64,000 nucleotides of DNA from the NCBI RefSeq assembly GCF_902506065.1, contig NZ_LR732912.1:2032003-2096002 (forward strand), written 5' to 3'. A program made the position numbers and the translations under genes. This stretch comes from Arthrobacter sp. 9V (GTDB taxonomy: Bacteria; Actinomycetota; Actinomycetes; Actinomycetales; Micrococcaceae). The notes under the pieces were generated by a model. That model saw only the letters and a program-made list of their open reading frames with translations. It was not told the origin of the DNA and made no database searches. Positions 38,744 through 47,567 of the stretch are shown piece by piece; positions within the stretch are counted from its first letter, which is position 1; each line of letters opens with the position of its first letter.

Positions 38744-39576
38744 CCGGGGCCCATCCTTCCGGTGCGGTGATCATCCCTGCACATAATGAGGCCGGGGTTA
38801 TCAGCAGGACACTTGAGGCCTTGGGCGAGGTTATCGGGTGGGGCACAGTTGATGTGGTGGTGGCGTGTAATGGGTGCATGGATGGCACGGAGGCCATTGC
38901 GTCCCGGTACAGGGGTGTTCAGGTGCTCAATGTTCCGGAGGCGTCCAAGACTGCGGCGTTGAACGCTGCGGACCGAGCAACGCACCGCTGGCCGCGCCTT
39001 TACCTGGATGCTGATATTGAGGTCAGTGCCCCTGCGCTTCATTCGGTGTTTGCTGCTTTGGAAGGCGGGTCCTTGTTGGCTGCGCGTCCTGCTTTTCGGT
39101 ATGACACCCAGGGTGCTTCTGCTTGGGTGAGGGCGTACTATCGCGCCCGTTCCCGTATTCCGGGGACTTCCGAGGGGCTGTGGGGTGCGGGTGCTTATGC
39201 GTTGAGCTTTTCCGGGCACCAGCGGTTGGGGGCTTTCCCTGCACTCACCGGTGATGACTACTATGTGGATCGGCTGTTTTCCGCCCATGAGAAAGCGGTG
39301 TTGCCCACTGAGCCCGTGGTGGTTCGGACGCCTCGGACGTGTGCGGCGCTGTTGTCTGTTCTTCGGCGTACCTATAGGGGGAATGCTGAGCAGGATAGGG
39401 TATCCGGCGGGGCATCGACCGGGCGGACCGTGCGGCAGTTGCTTGCCTCGGTGAGGGGGCCGCTAAGTGTCTTTGATGCCGCTGTCTATGTGGCTTTCGC
39501 CGGTGCGGGCCGCCGTCGTCCGCTGTTCAGCCGTAAGGCGCTGCCCCGCTGGGAGCGGGACGATAGCAGCCGTTAG
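38740..39576 (+). CDS. GT2 family glycosyltransferase
   Basis: 278 residues. GT-A motifs: AVIIPAHNEAGVISRTLEAL, VVVACNGCMDGTEAIA, and LYLDADIEVSAPAL (DxD metal site); GTSEGLWGAGAYALSF and TGDDYYVDRLFS fit the acceptor side. The frame and a TM-free sequence suggest a cytosolic, peripheral enzyme of polysaccharide assembly. ATG 38740 overlaps the preceding stop as ATGA. Third codon positions are strikingly G- and T-rich compared with rmlB and rmlCD. The stop codon touches the stop codon of the convergent gene with no spacer. Confidence 0.88.
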   Translation: MTGAHPSGAVIIPAHNEAGVISRTLEALGEVIGWGTVDVVVACNGCMDGTEAIASRYRGVQVLNVPEASKTAALNAADRATHRWPRLYLDADIEVSAPALHSVFAALEGGSLLAARPAFRYDTQGASAWVRAYYRARSRIPGTSEGLWGAGAYALSFSGHQRLGAFPALTGDDYYVDRLFSAHEKAVLPTEPVVVRTPRTCAALLSVLRRTYRGNAEQDRVSGGASTGRTVRQLLASVRGPLSVFDAAVYVAFAGAGRRRPLFSRKALPRWERDDSSR

Positions 39577-40908
39577 TCAGTAGCCGCAGCTCCCGCCGCC
39601 CTCGATGCTGTAGAGGTGCACTGCGTTGCCGTCAGCAAAGGCGTCGGTGAAGGTTCCCTCCACTATGGGGATGGTCCGGTTTTCATCAATAACGACGGCG
39701 GTGCTGCCGCCGCATTTCACAGTGAAGGTGGCCGTTCCGCCGGTGCTCTTGTTCGCTCCTGCGAAAACGTAGACGCGGCCGTCGTGGAGTTTGGTGGCCA
39801 GGTCCACTGGTCCGGTGACTGTGGTGGCGCCGTCAAGGAAGGGGGCGTTGAGGACGGGGGCGAGGTTTTTGATTTGCGTATTGACTGCAGTGACTGCCGG
39901 CAGGGTTTCTCCTGGGCAATCCCGCAACACGTGCTGGGTGACGCAGTCACCGCCGAAGCTGTGGTTGAAGTAGACGATTCCGCGGGCTCCGTGGATGAGG
40001 CTGCTCCAGACTGCTGCACGTATTTGCTGTCCGGTGATGGTTCCCGCCTGCGGTGAGTCTTCAAAAGGGTGTCCAACTTCGACGAATCCCCAGACGGGTG
40101 CTTTTGCCTCGGTGAGCTTTCGGATGCGCTCAACGGTCCATCCGTAGTTGGCCGCGAGCCGGCATTCGGACGCTGTCAGGTCCTTGGTATTGCCGGTGAT
40201 TGCTCCGCCCTCTGTTTGGGCGCAGATGTTGGGGTCAGTGAACCAGTAGTTATCTGCTGATACGAGGTCCTGGGTTCCGTTGATGAATGCCCGCGACTGT
40301 TCGTCCGAGAGCCAAAAGGTTACCCCTTTGCCGTAGTTCGCATAGGTCATGATTCCTGCCGGTGCGGACGTGCGCAGCTTCTTCTGGACCGTGTAGCCGC
40401 ATTTGGATTGTTCCGGGACGCAGATAGGGCCTTCACCCGGGTACTTGCCGGTCCAAGGAGAGTCCCCGGCGCCGGCCCACATGTCCACTTCGTCACCCAG
40501 GGCGTAACCGGATGCTTGGGCTGCCGGGTACGTGGGAATGGCGTGCATACCTGAGGCCCGCACGAGGTTGAGATCGGAGTCTGTGGTTAGAACGACGTAA
40601 GTGTTAAGTCCGGCGGCACGGTCCTTTGCCACATAGTCCTTTTCCAAAGCGCTTTCGAACCACACGCCAACCGGGAAGAATTCCGGTTCGATGGGTAGGC
40701 CGTTGGTGAACCGCGAGTAGAAGCCGAGGCCACCATCGATTTCGCGGACTTCCATGCCGGGTAGGTGCGTCGGTGTGCTGTGAGGTGATGGGGTTCCTTG
40801 TTCTGTATCGGAGAGCGGGCCAGGCATGGGGAGGCCAATGGCGACTGCAGTTGCTGCGATAAGGCACAGGGCCATGACACCGAGTATCGCTGTTGTTGTC
40901 CGCTTCAT
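39577..40908 (-). CDS. Secreted glycoside hydrolase-like protein of polysaccharide locus
   Basis: 443 residues. The N-terminal segment TTAILGVMALCLIAATAVAIGLP is a signal peptide or anchor, then a Pro/Ser/Thr linker. The body reads as a TIM-barrel glycosidase: EFFPVGVWFESALEKDYVAKDRAAGLNTY near the start, GDEVDMW, APVWGFVEVGHPF, and IRAAVWSSLIHGARGIVYFNHSF, a pattern of many barrel glycosidases. Candidate acids are the Glu/Asp in GDEVDMW and Glu in GFVEVG. About six Cys suggest disulfides. A C-terminal beta domain follows. I cannot assign a GH family. As the last gene of the leftward operon it may trim or degrade the exported polymer. Confidence 0.6.
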   Translation of the reverse strand: MKRTTTAILGVMALCLIAATAVAIGLPMPGPLSDTEQGTPSPHSTPTHLPGMEVREIDGGLGFYSRFTNGLPIEPEFFPVGVWFESALEKDYVAKDRAAGLNTYVVLTTDSDLNLVRASGMHAIPTYPAAQASGYALGDEVDMWAGAGDSPWTGKYPGEGPICVPEQSKCGYTVQKKLRTSAPAGIMTYANYGKGVTFWLSDEQSRAFINGTQDLVSADNYWFTDPNICAQTEGGAITGNTKDLTASECRLAANYGWTVERIRKLTEAKAPVWGFVEVGHPFEDSPQAGTITGQQIRAAVWSSLIHGARGIVYFNHSFGGDCVTQHVLRDCPGETLPAVTAVNTQIKNLAPVLNAPFLDGATTVTGPVDLATKLHDGRVYVFAGANKSTGGTATFTVKCGGSTAVVIDENRTIPIVEGTFTDAFADGNAVHLYSIEGGGSCGY

Positions 40909-40942
40909 GGTGTCCGCTTTCCTGGCCGGCTTTCCAAAGTTG

Positions 40943-42295
40943 CTACGTCGCTTCAGCGCCGCTTTGACGCGTTGGTTGCGTTTGATGGGTTTGTCGTGCC
41001 AGGCGCCACAGCGCTCCGGCGATTCCGAGCATGAAGAAGAAGAGGCTGGCCGCCATGGGGAAGGACAAGCCGTCGAAGAAGGCGAAAGTCACGGCAATCG
41101 CGGTGATTGAGGCGAGGACGGCCTGACTGACTTGGCGCATTTGATCATCCGTGGCCAGCCTGCGGGCACGCAAGGCACAAATGATGGCGCACAGAATCAG
41201 GGCTACGAAGGCCGTCAGTCCTACGAAGCCCAGTTCCACCAGAATGCCGAGGAATTGGTTGTCCACGATCACGTAGTCCGGTAGGAATGTTCCGAATCCG
41301 CGTCCTGCGATGGGGTTGTTCGCCAGCATGCCAAAAGCTGTGGTGTAGGCGCTTGTCCTGGAGTTGATGCTCGGGTCCGCGGTTCCAACGGTGAAAAGAC
41401 CTCGAAGTGTGCCTAGCATCCCGGGAGTGAGCATGTACATTCCCGCGGCGAGAACGACCCCGAGCAGCATGGCCCTTAGCCGGACTTTTTTCGGCCAGGA
41501 CGGAATGAGGGCAAGGACTGCGACGCCGAAGGCCATCAACGCCGACCTTGAGACGGACAGGACGGCAGCTGCAGAGATGGCGGCCACAGGAAGCCAACGC
41601 AGGAGCCTGCCTTTGGTGCGGTCTGTCATGGCTAGCGCAATGGCGATAGGGAGGGATGCGGCAAGCACCACTCCATACTCCAAGGGGTGGCTGGCCATGC
41701 CTGCCGCACGCACGAATCCTCCTCTGGATTGGACTCCTGTCAGCTCGGAAGCTGCGCTGAACCCCGGGATGCGGATCCACTCCACGAGCGATGAGCCCGT
41801 GACGAACTGCATCAAGCCCAGTGCTGCCGTTGCCGTCCCGGCAATGACGAGCCACCGGAGCACTTTGATCAGCGTTTGGCGGCTGGAGAGTCCGTCATTA
41901 ATAAGCAGAAAAATTCCGGCCCAGCTGGCCAATCTGATGAGCCCGCTGTCTGCGGGGCTGGCTTCTGAATCAGGCACGCCGTGGAGCATCGCCAACGAAT
42001 AGCTTGTTAAGGCCACGGCCAGGAAAATCGCCATGGCGATTCGGACTGCTTGGACCCCTGCGCGCGTTGGTGTTGTCCGTTGCAACTGATAGAGGAGCCA
42101 CCAGGCAAATGCCAGAAGTCCGCACAGTGTGGTGGGGCGGCCAACGGATCCCAGCGCGGTGAGGGTCAGATTGGAGGGAAACAGGCACGTTGCGAATAAG
42201 TAGATGATGACAAACCATGAAACGTCCTTCCGTTCCGAGGTGTCCAAGTAGCTGACGCCGGGCGGTAAGTTCGTCTTTTCATTGCTTGGATGCAT
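40943..42295 (-). CDS. Wzy-like O-antigen ligase/polymerase family protein
   Basis: 450 residues with about eleven to twelve membrane helices and one large outward loop. AGMASHPLEYGVVLAASLPIAI and the GRGFGTFLPDYVIVDNQFLGILVELG region match the O-antigen ligase/Wzy (PF04932-type) pattern, with conserved His and Arg/Gly residues. It likely polymerises lipid-linked repeat units outside the membrane. ATG 42295 overlaps the previous stop (TAATG), so it is translationally coupled to the Wzz-like gene. Confidence 0.88.
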   Translation of the reverse strand: MHPSNEKTNLPPGVSYLDTSERKDVSWFVIIYLFATCLFPSNLTLTALGSVGRPTTLCGLLAFAWWLLYQLQRTTPTRAGVQAVRIAMAIFLAVALTSYSLAMLHGVPDSEASPADSGLIRLASWAGIFLLINDGLSSRQTLIKVLRWLVIAGTATAALGLMQFVTGSSLVEWIRIPGFSAASELTGVQSRGGFVRAAGMASHPLEYGVVLAASLPIAIALAMTDRTKGRLLRWLPVAAISAAAVLSVSRSALMAFGVAVLALIPSWPKKVRLRAMLLGVVLAAGMYMLTPGMLGTLRGLFTVGTADPSINSRTSAYTTAFGMLANNPIAGRGFGTFLPDYVIVDNQFLGILVELGFVGLTAFVALILCAIICALRARRLATDDQMRQVSQAVLASITAIAVTFAFFDGLSFPMAASLFFFMLGIAGALWRLARQTHQTQPTRQSGAEAT

Positions 42296-42969
42296 TACGA
42301 CCCTCCTTGAAGAGTGGCGGTAAGGTTTTGCCTCCGGCGTGCCAAAATGCGATCAGCGTAGAGGGTAAGGAATGATGTGAGGGCCAAGGACAGGCCTGCC
42401 CACACCACGGCCCCTTTGATGCGGGTCACCGGCGTTCCTCCCCCGAAGATGACTTCCGCTTGTGACGGAGTTGTCTGTGTGGAAATGAGGTCCGCCTTGA
42501 CGGATGCTTCGTTTTGTAGGCGAATCGTGGCGTCATTGATGTGGTCGAGTACTCCTGCAAGGACCTGGTTCACTCGTTCGGCGCTGGTGTCCACTACTTG
42601 GACCTTTAGCACCGGTTGGCTGAACGTTTTGTTCCATTGCCCGCCGTTGGCGGGAAGAGTCACGGAGAACCCTTTTTGAACACCGGCCCCGTAGAGGGTT
42701 CCACGGGTCAGGGCGAGATCTATCGATGGTGCTTCCTGATTGACGCGACGCCGGACAATGTCAGCGAATTCAGTTAACGTCATGGCGCTGCCACCGGAGA
42801 TCCAATAAGCCGGTTCGCGTTCAGGGGCGAGGAAAGTAACGTCAGCTTCAGTCCAAAAGACAGGTTCTGAAGAGCGGATCGCACCAAGGGCAGCCATGCT
42901 CAGGGCCAGTCCGAGAGCCACCATATACCAACGGCGCAGCAGGATACCGAGGATGGTTGAGGCAGTCAT
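42295..42969 (-). CDS. Wzz-like polysaccharide co-polymerase, second copy
   Basis: 224 residues. Two membrane helices (WYMVALGLALSMAALGAI near the N-terminus; AVVWAGLSLALTSFLTLYADRI near the C-terminus) flank an external domain, the topology of Wzz/PCP chain-length proteins. The N-terminal LLRRWYMVALG parallels VARRWYVVVAG of the neighbouring copy. There is no Walker kinase domain and no Tyr-rich tail. It starts 2 bp after the first copy's stop, and its own stop overlaps the polymerase start. Confidence 0.72.
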   Translation of the reverse strand: MTASTILGILLRRWYMVALGLALSMAALGAIRSSEPVFWTEADVTFLAPEREPAYWISGGSAMTLTEFADIVRRRVNQEAPSIDLALTRGTLYGAGVQKGFSVTLPANGGQWNKTFSQPVLKVQVVDTSAERVNQVLAGVLDHINDATIRLQNEASVKADLISTQTTPSQAEVIFGGGTPVTRIKGAVVWAGLSLALTSFLTLYADRILARRRQNLTATLQGGS

Positions 42970-42971
42970 GA

Positions 42972-43664
42972 CTAGCTTGAACCCGACGACAACGGCATGG
43001 CGCGTCGACCTGGAGGAGCACTGTCCTCTTCCGGGCGTACATCGGTCCTTGAGGCTTCCTTGCGGCGGGCCCTGGTCATCAACAAGCCATCCAGCAGGAC
43101 GGACAGGACCAGCGTCAGTGTTATCCCGCCGGCCGCGGAGATGAGAACCAGCTGTGTGCGGGCCTTTACTTCAGGGACGGCTTCCCGGTCCACCAGAAGG
43201 CTCATTGTGGTGATCCTTGCAGGCACTGCAACGTTGAGGGCTTCCTGCATGTCATTGAGCGAGCGGGGAGTTTCATCCATCACGGCCTTCAGGAGTGCCG
43301 TGGTCTCCTCGGGGTTGTCCGCAGTGGCCGTAATGACCAGGATCGCGCCGCTGGTGCCGCGGTCTGGTTCTGCCACGTAGGTTGCCGAACCATAGTTGGC
43401 CAGGAGCCGTTCCCTGACAGGCTGTGATGTGATTTTTCGGATCAGGATGTCAAGAGCTTCGCTCATTCCGCCCAGATAGAGATATGGGTTTCCCGCATCG
43501 CCGATGCTCTGACTCGATGGCATGAGGACGAGGCTGGCCTGCGACTTGTATTTTTCCGGGGCGGTGGTTTGGACGGCCAGGCACAGCAGTCCGGTAACAA
43601 GAATGCCGGCAACCACCACATACCACCGCCGGGCTACGCTCGCGAGAACGGTACGCAACTGCAT
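42972..43664 (-). CDS. Wzz-like polysaccharide co-polymerase, first copy
   Basis: 230 residues, Wzz/PCP topology: helix RRWYVVVAGILVTGLLCLAVQT, external domain with KYKSQASLVLMPSSQS, helix LVLISAAGGITLTLVLSVLLDGLL, then a basic/acidic cytosolic tail without a kinase domain. It should set polymer length or help export together with the Wzy-like protein. ATG 43664 overlaps the preceding glycosyltransferase stop (TAATG); a frame open to 43763 runs into that gene and is not used. Confidence 0.78.
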   Translation of the reverse strand: MQLRTVLASVARRWYVVVAGILVTGLLCLAVQTTAPEKYKSQASLVLMPSSQSIGDAGNPYLYLGGMSEALDILIRKITSQPVRERLLANYGSATYVAEPDRGTSGAILVITATADNPEETTALLKAVMDETPRSLNDMQEALNVAVPARITTMSLLVDREAVPEVKARTQLVLISAAGGITLTLVLSVLLDGLLMTRARRKEASRTDVRPEEDSAPPGRRAMPLSSGSS

Positions 43665-44833
43665 TATGTGCTCCCAATGTGACGGGGAGCCTGATAGGAC
43701 ACCGGCTCCGTGGTTGGCTGCTGAGCTAGAAGGGAAAGCAGTCTTTCTGCCCTGACATCCCACGTGTGCTCCTGCACCGTGGTTTGGACGAGCCGCCGCT
43801 GGTGACCGGTCAGGTGGGTCGCCAGGTTCGATCGAACGAGCTCCACAAAGTCACGTGACGAAGTTGCTATGTTCACGAATTCCGAGCCGATCCACCGCGT
43901 AGCCGGCAGGTCAGTGGCAACAACGGGCAACCCGAAAGCGAGATATTCGAGCGTTTTGAGTGGAAAGCTTGACCGGTTGAATTCGGACGTTGTGTAAGGG
44001 GTTAGACCTACAGTGGCTGTGCCCAGCACTTTTGCGAGCTCGAGACGTGACACCTCGCCGAGCCATTGAACAGTGGGCCAGGACAGGAATTCGTCGAGCC
44101 GTTTCCTGGCGGACGGTGCACGTTCGGTTCTGGGGCCCAACACCATGACTGGAATCCCGGACCGCCCCAGTTCGCTGAGTGTGTCAAAGTCCAGGCGTTC
44201 ATTGAGTTGACCGACCAACACAGCCACGGGTTGGCGGGCGCCTACGGCTTCGGCCAAAGCGGGCGCCCTGCAACCATTTGGAAGGAATTCCACTGTCCTG
44301 CCCGAGAAGGCAGAAATCTTTTGTGCCAGTCCGGGCGACACTGCCGTGACGAGGTCTGCGGCAGCGATGTTGGCGCGCAGGACCCGTTCAACATGAGCAG
44401 CGGACAAACCCATGAGCTCCGAGGAGGCAAGCCAGTCATCGGTCACATGCAGAAGCCGGGGTGCCGATAACCCGCGCGGGAACTGAACCAAGGGGGAAGC
44501 GTTGATAACCGCGGCAATGCGGTCGGTCACCCTTGTGGCTGTTGACTGAATGGACGAGCTGGCGATGACCTCGGTTGAACGCCGTATTAGTGGCCGGCTG
44601 AAGCCAGGTAAGGCAGGCAGACGCAACCTCTCAACCGAGTTGGTTACCCTCTCAGTTACTCCCCGAAGGCTGCCAAGGGCGTGACGACGAACCTCTGCGT
44701 TCCTGGCTACGGAGATTGGCTGATCCACCCAGATGACGTTCGCCCGGTTACTCAACGCCTCCGCCAGAAATCTATCCGTTCCGGGAACTCCATCCCATTG
44801 CCCACCAGAGATGTACATGATGGTGCCGCTCAT
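43664..44833 (-). CDS. GT4-type glycosyltransferase
   Basis: 389 residues, GT-B fold. The N-terminal MYISGGQWDGVPGTDRFLAEAL and the C-terminal nucleotide-sugar site FPLKTLEYLAFGLPVVATDLP (E-x7-E region) place it near GT4. Between them, VSPGLAQKISAFSGRTVEFLPNG is the usual interdomain strand. It transfers one sugar during repeat-unit assembly; donor unknown. The start overlaps the preceding glycosyltransferase stop as ATGA, and its own stop overlaps the first wzz-like gene. Confidence 0.88.
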   Translation of the reverse strand: MSGTIMYISGGQWDGVPGTDRFLAEALSNRANVIWVDQPISVARNAEVRRHALGSLRGVTERVTNSVERLRLPALPGFSRPLIRRSTEVIASSSIQSTATRVTDRIAAVINASPLVQFPRGLSAPRLLHVTDDWLASSELMGLSAAHVERVLRANIAAADLVTAVSPGLAQKISAFSGRTVEFLPNGCRAPALAEAVGARQPVAVLVGQLNERLDFDTLSELGRSGIPVMVLGPRTERAPSARKRLDEFLSWPTVQWLGEVSRLELAKVLGTATVGLTPYTTSEFNRSSFPLKTLEYLAFGLPVVATDLPATRWIGSEFVNIATSSRDFVELVRSNLATHLTGHQRRLVQTTVQEHTWDVRAERLLSLLAQQPTTEPVSYQAPRHIGST

Positions 44834-46104
44834 GCCCGCACCTCCGAGGATCTGGTGGACGCCGTGGCCGCCATCGCTACAGGACGGGAATTGAAATCGT
44901 CCATCGGCAGCCTTTTCAGAATGCGTTGGTAACGTCGTTTTCCGACATAACCGGCATACCTTGCCGCTGCGGCCAGTTCCGAGCCCAGAATCGAGGCCGG
45001 AGCAGGGCGGGAAGCGGCAAAATCCTGATAAAGGCGAAGCTGACGTGGGGCGGCGGATTCAAGGGAGAACCTCTCCTCGACGACTTTTCGGCCGTAAACG
45101 CCCAAGGTGTTACGCAATTGCTCATCATCCATGAGCCCTCGCAGGATAACGCCCAACGCTTCATGTCCCTGGCCTGCTGTACCCGGACCGGATCCGTACC
45201 ATCCTTGCCACAGAAACGTAGGCAGGGAACGGGGCGTCAGCAGCTCCCAGAAACCACGCTCACCCTGCACCACAAGCGGCTTTCCGAAGGAGAGCCCACG
45301 AAGCGCTGAACCTCCCATGCCCAGCACCACATCTGCAGCAGCGTAGGCGGGTCGGGGATCAGACAATTCACCTGTCAGCGTTACCGTCTCCCGTCCAGTC
45401 GCCGCGTTGACAAGCGCAGCCCGGGCACCCACCTCGTCCCTGGCCGGGCCCGTTCCCGCAATGATCAGCCGCACGGGCCGCTCAGCCGACATCAATCCCA
45501 CTGTGTCCATGGCGCTCATGATCCCCTCCAGCTTCAGCTCGTACGCCAGACGGGTAACGCACACAACGTTCAGGACACGGTCGGTCAGGCCGACGGCCCG
45601 TGTGAACGCGTCCAGGCCCGGCGTCGTGGAAACCTGGTTGGCTTCCGTATCCACCGGCGGTTCCATCACGTGCACAGTCCCCCTGCCGCGTGAAACCTCC
45701 CACTGATGGATTTGCCCGGTCCCCACCATGAGGGGCATGGACTTGGGGATGAAGGGAGCCACAGCCATTGACATGACAGTGGCCACGGCCGTAGAGCCAG
45801 GGACCAGTTTCGAAGCGGCAAGGCACTCCAGCGCCGGCGGCCACTCATACCCGTGGAGAATGTCCACCCTGCGCTCGCGGACCGTACGTACCAAGGCACT
45901 GATCACAGCGGGCGAGGGTCGCTTACCCGGAATCGGTGCGGGAACGAACTCCATGCCCCGGGAAACGGCCACGTCCGCCAACGGACCCGGCTGCCCAAAC
46001 AACACCACCTCATGACCCAGGCTTTGGGTCGCGGCACCCAGCTCGATCGCATTGAGCTGGCTGCCGCCCATACGGAGGTCGTGCGGATAAACAAGGATCC
46101 TCAT
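44830..46104 (-). CDS. GT4-type glycosyltransferase
   Basis: 424 residues, GT-B fold. MRILVYPHDLRMGGSQLNAIELG is a typical GT4 N-terminus; LNVVCVTRLAYELKLEG opens the second domain and AADVVLGMGGSALRGLSFGKPLVVQGE is the donor-site region, with Arg/Gly where many relatives have the first Glu. Donor and acceptor unknown. Start ATG 46104 overlaps the flippase stop (ATGA); a frame open to 46299 is within the flippase gene and ignored. The C-terminus contains an Arg/Lys-rich patch (GKRRYQRILKRL) that could bind the membrane surface. Confidence 0.86.
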   Translation of the reverse strand: MRILVYPHDLRMGGSQLNAIELGAATQSLGHEVVLFGQPGPLADVAVSRGMEFVPAPIPGKRPSPAVISALVRTVRERRVDILHGYEWPPALECLAASKLVPGSTAVATVMSMAVAPFIPKSMPLMVGTGQIHQWEVSRGRGTVHVMEPPVDTEANQVSTTPGLDAFTRAVGLTDRVLNVVCVTRLAYELKLEGIMSAMDTVGLMSAERPVRLIIAGTGPARDEVGARAALVNAATGRETVTLTGELSDPRPAYAAADVVLGMGGSALRGLSFGKPLVVQGERGFWELLTPRSLPTFLWQGWYGSGPGTAGQGHEALGVILRGLMDDEQLRNTLGVYGRKVVEERFSLESAAPRQLRLYQDFAASRPAPASILGSELAAAARYAGYVGKRRYQRILKRLPMDDFNSRPVAMAATASTRSSEVRA

Positions 46105-47567
46105 GACGGTGACACGTCCCGTCCACGGCCCCAGCGCCTGACGTCCCGCAGGTCTTGACGTCGAACAACCATCAGCAATGCCATCGCAATAATGCCAACG
46201 CCCGTAGACGCGAGGACGGCTCCGAGCGGAAAATCGATGGCATCCGTCAGCGCAAAACAGCCCGCCGTCGTCAGGGCAGCCAACGCAAATGGAAACCAAA
46301 GCCGCTTCCCCACAGCCACCAGCGATACGTTCGCCCGTCGCAATGCCCTGAGGTAGAGAGGCGAGGTGACCAGCAAGGCTACCAGCACCGGCGCTGCAGC
46401 AAGTCCAGGCATCCCTGCGAGCGCACCACCGCCCAGCAAGGCCGGAACCAGGGCGAACAGTGCAATTACCTGCACATTCAATATGGACAGCGATGATCCC
46501 AGAACCACCAAATAGTCGTAGAGCAGTTCATGGAGGATACGGAACACTGTCAGCGGGGCCAACCACATCAGGGCCGTTCCCGCCGGGGCCCAAGCTTCCC
46601 CATAGACCACCCTGACAAGAGGCATGGCGCATCCGATCATGACCGCCGATACCGGCAATACCACCACCGACAACGCGCCGATCATGGCCAGCAAAGCTTC
46701 CCTCATGTCCTCGGGCCGGTCCTGCAGCCGGGCAAACGTTGCCGGCGCCACGCTACGCAGGGGTTGGGACAGCAGGCTTGAGGGCCACCCCGCCATATTG
46801 AAGGCCATTACATAGAACCCCAGAACTACCGGACCAAACAGCCGTCCCGCAATGAGCTGGTCAACGTAGCCCACCGCAAAGACCACCGCACTTGCGCCGG
46901 CCAGGGGAAGGCCGAACACCAGGAGCTGCCTGGCGGACTGCGGTGAGAATCCGAAACGGTAAGGCAGAGGTGAGTAGATGAGGAACAGAACACCAGCCAC
47001 CAAACTGGCCAATACGCGGCCAATGGCCAAGCTCATGGCGCCCATTCCCGCGATCACCATTAGCAAGGAGACGCCAGCCCCCACCCATACATTCACCTGG
47101 TCAATAACCATGCGCTGGCCTTGCCGGAAATTGCGTTGCAAAAGGGCCGCAGGGGTAGCCACCAGTCCATTGAGCACAATGCAGAAAGCCAGGACCCTGA
47201 CCACATCGGTTGCTGCTTCGTTGCCCATGGCGGAAGTGAAGTAGGGCGCAGCCACATAGGAGGCGCCAAACAGCAGGAGGCTGCACGTCACTGAAATAGT
47301 AGTCACGGTGGCAGCCACTGATTTCGGATCACCCGGCCAACGAACGATCGCCAGGCTGACGCCCAGCTCGTTGAAGCTCAAGACCGCAACCAGGGCAACA
47401 AACGCAACGGCGTACGTTCCGAATTCCTCGGGTCCAAGCAAACGTGCGAGCGCTATTCCAATGCCGATTGTCCCGATCCTGGTGATGAACGCATTGACCA
47501 CGCTGATCACAAAGGCTCTGTTGGGCGTCGGCGTACGCCGTGAAGCGACCGGGTTCCGAAGTGTCAC
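46101..47567 (-). CDS. Wzx-type polysaccharide flippase
   Basis: 488 residues, 12-14 predicted membrane helices of the MOP/polysaccharide transporter superfamily. FVISVVNAFITRIGTIGIGIALARLLGPEEFGTYAVAF at the start is the classical Wzx/RfbX signature; GFYVMAFNMAGWPSSLLSQPLRSVAPATFARLQ is the equivalent segment in the second half. It flips the undecaprenyl-linked repeat unit. GTG start overlaps the acyltransferase stop (GTGA); stop overlaps the next gene (ATGA). Confidence 0.92.
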   Translation of the reverse strand: MTLRNPVASRRTPTPNRAFVISVVNAFITRIGTIGIGIALARLLGPEEFGTYAVAFVALVAVLSFNELGVSLAIVRWPGDPKSVAATVTTISVTCSLLLFGASYVAAPYFTSAMGNEAATDVVRVLAFCIVLNGLVATPAALLQRNFRQGQRMVIDQVNVWVGAGVSLLMVIAGMGAMSLAIGRVLASLVAGVLFLIYSPLPYRFGFSPQSARQLLVFGLPLAGASAVVFAVGYVDQLIAGRLFGPVVLGFYVMAFNMAGWPSSLLSQPLRSVAPATFARLQDRPEDMREALLAMIGALSVVVLPVSAVMIGCAMPLVRVVYGEAWAPAGTALMWLAPLTVFRILHELLYDYLVVLGSSLSILNVQVIALFALVPALLGGGALAGMPGLAAAPVLVALLVTSPLYLRALRRANVSLVAVGKRLWFPFALAALTTAGCFALTDAIDFPLGAVLASTGVGIIAMALLMVVRRQDLRDVRRWGRGRDVSPS

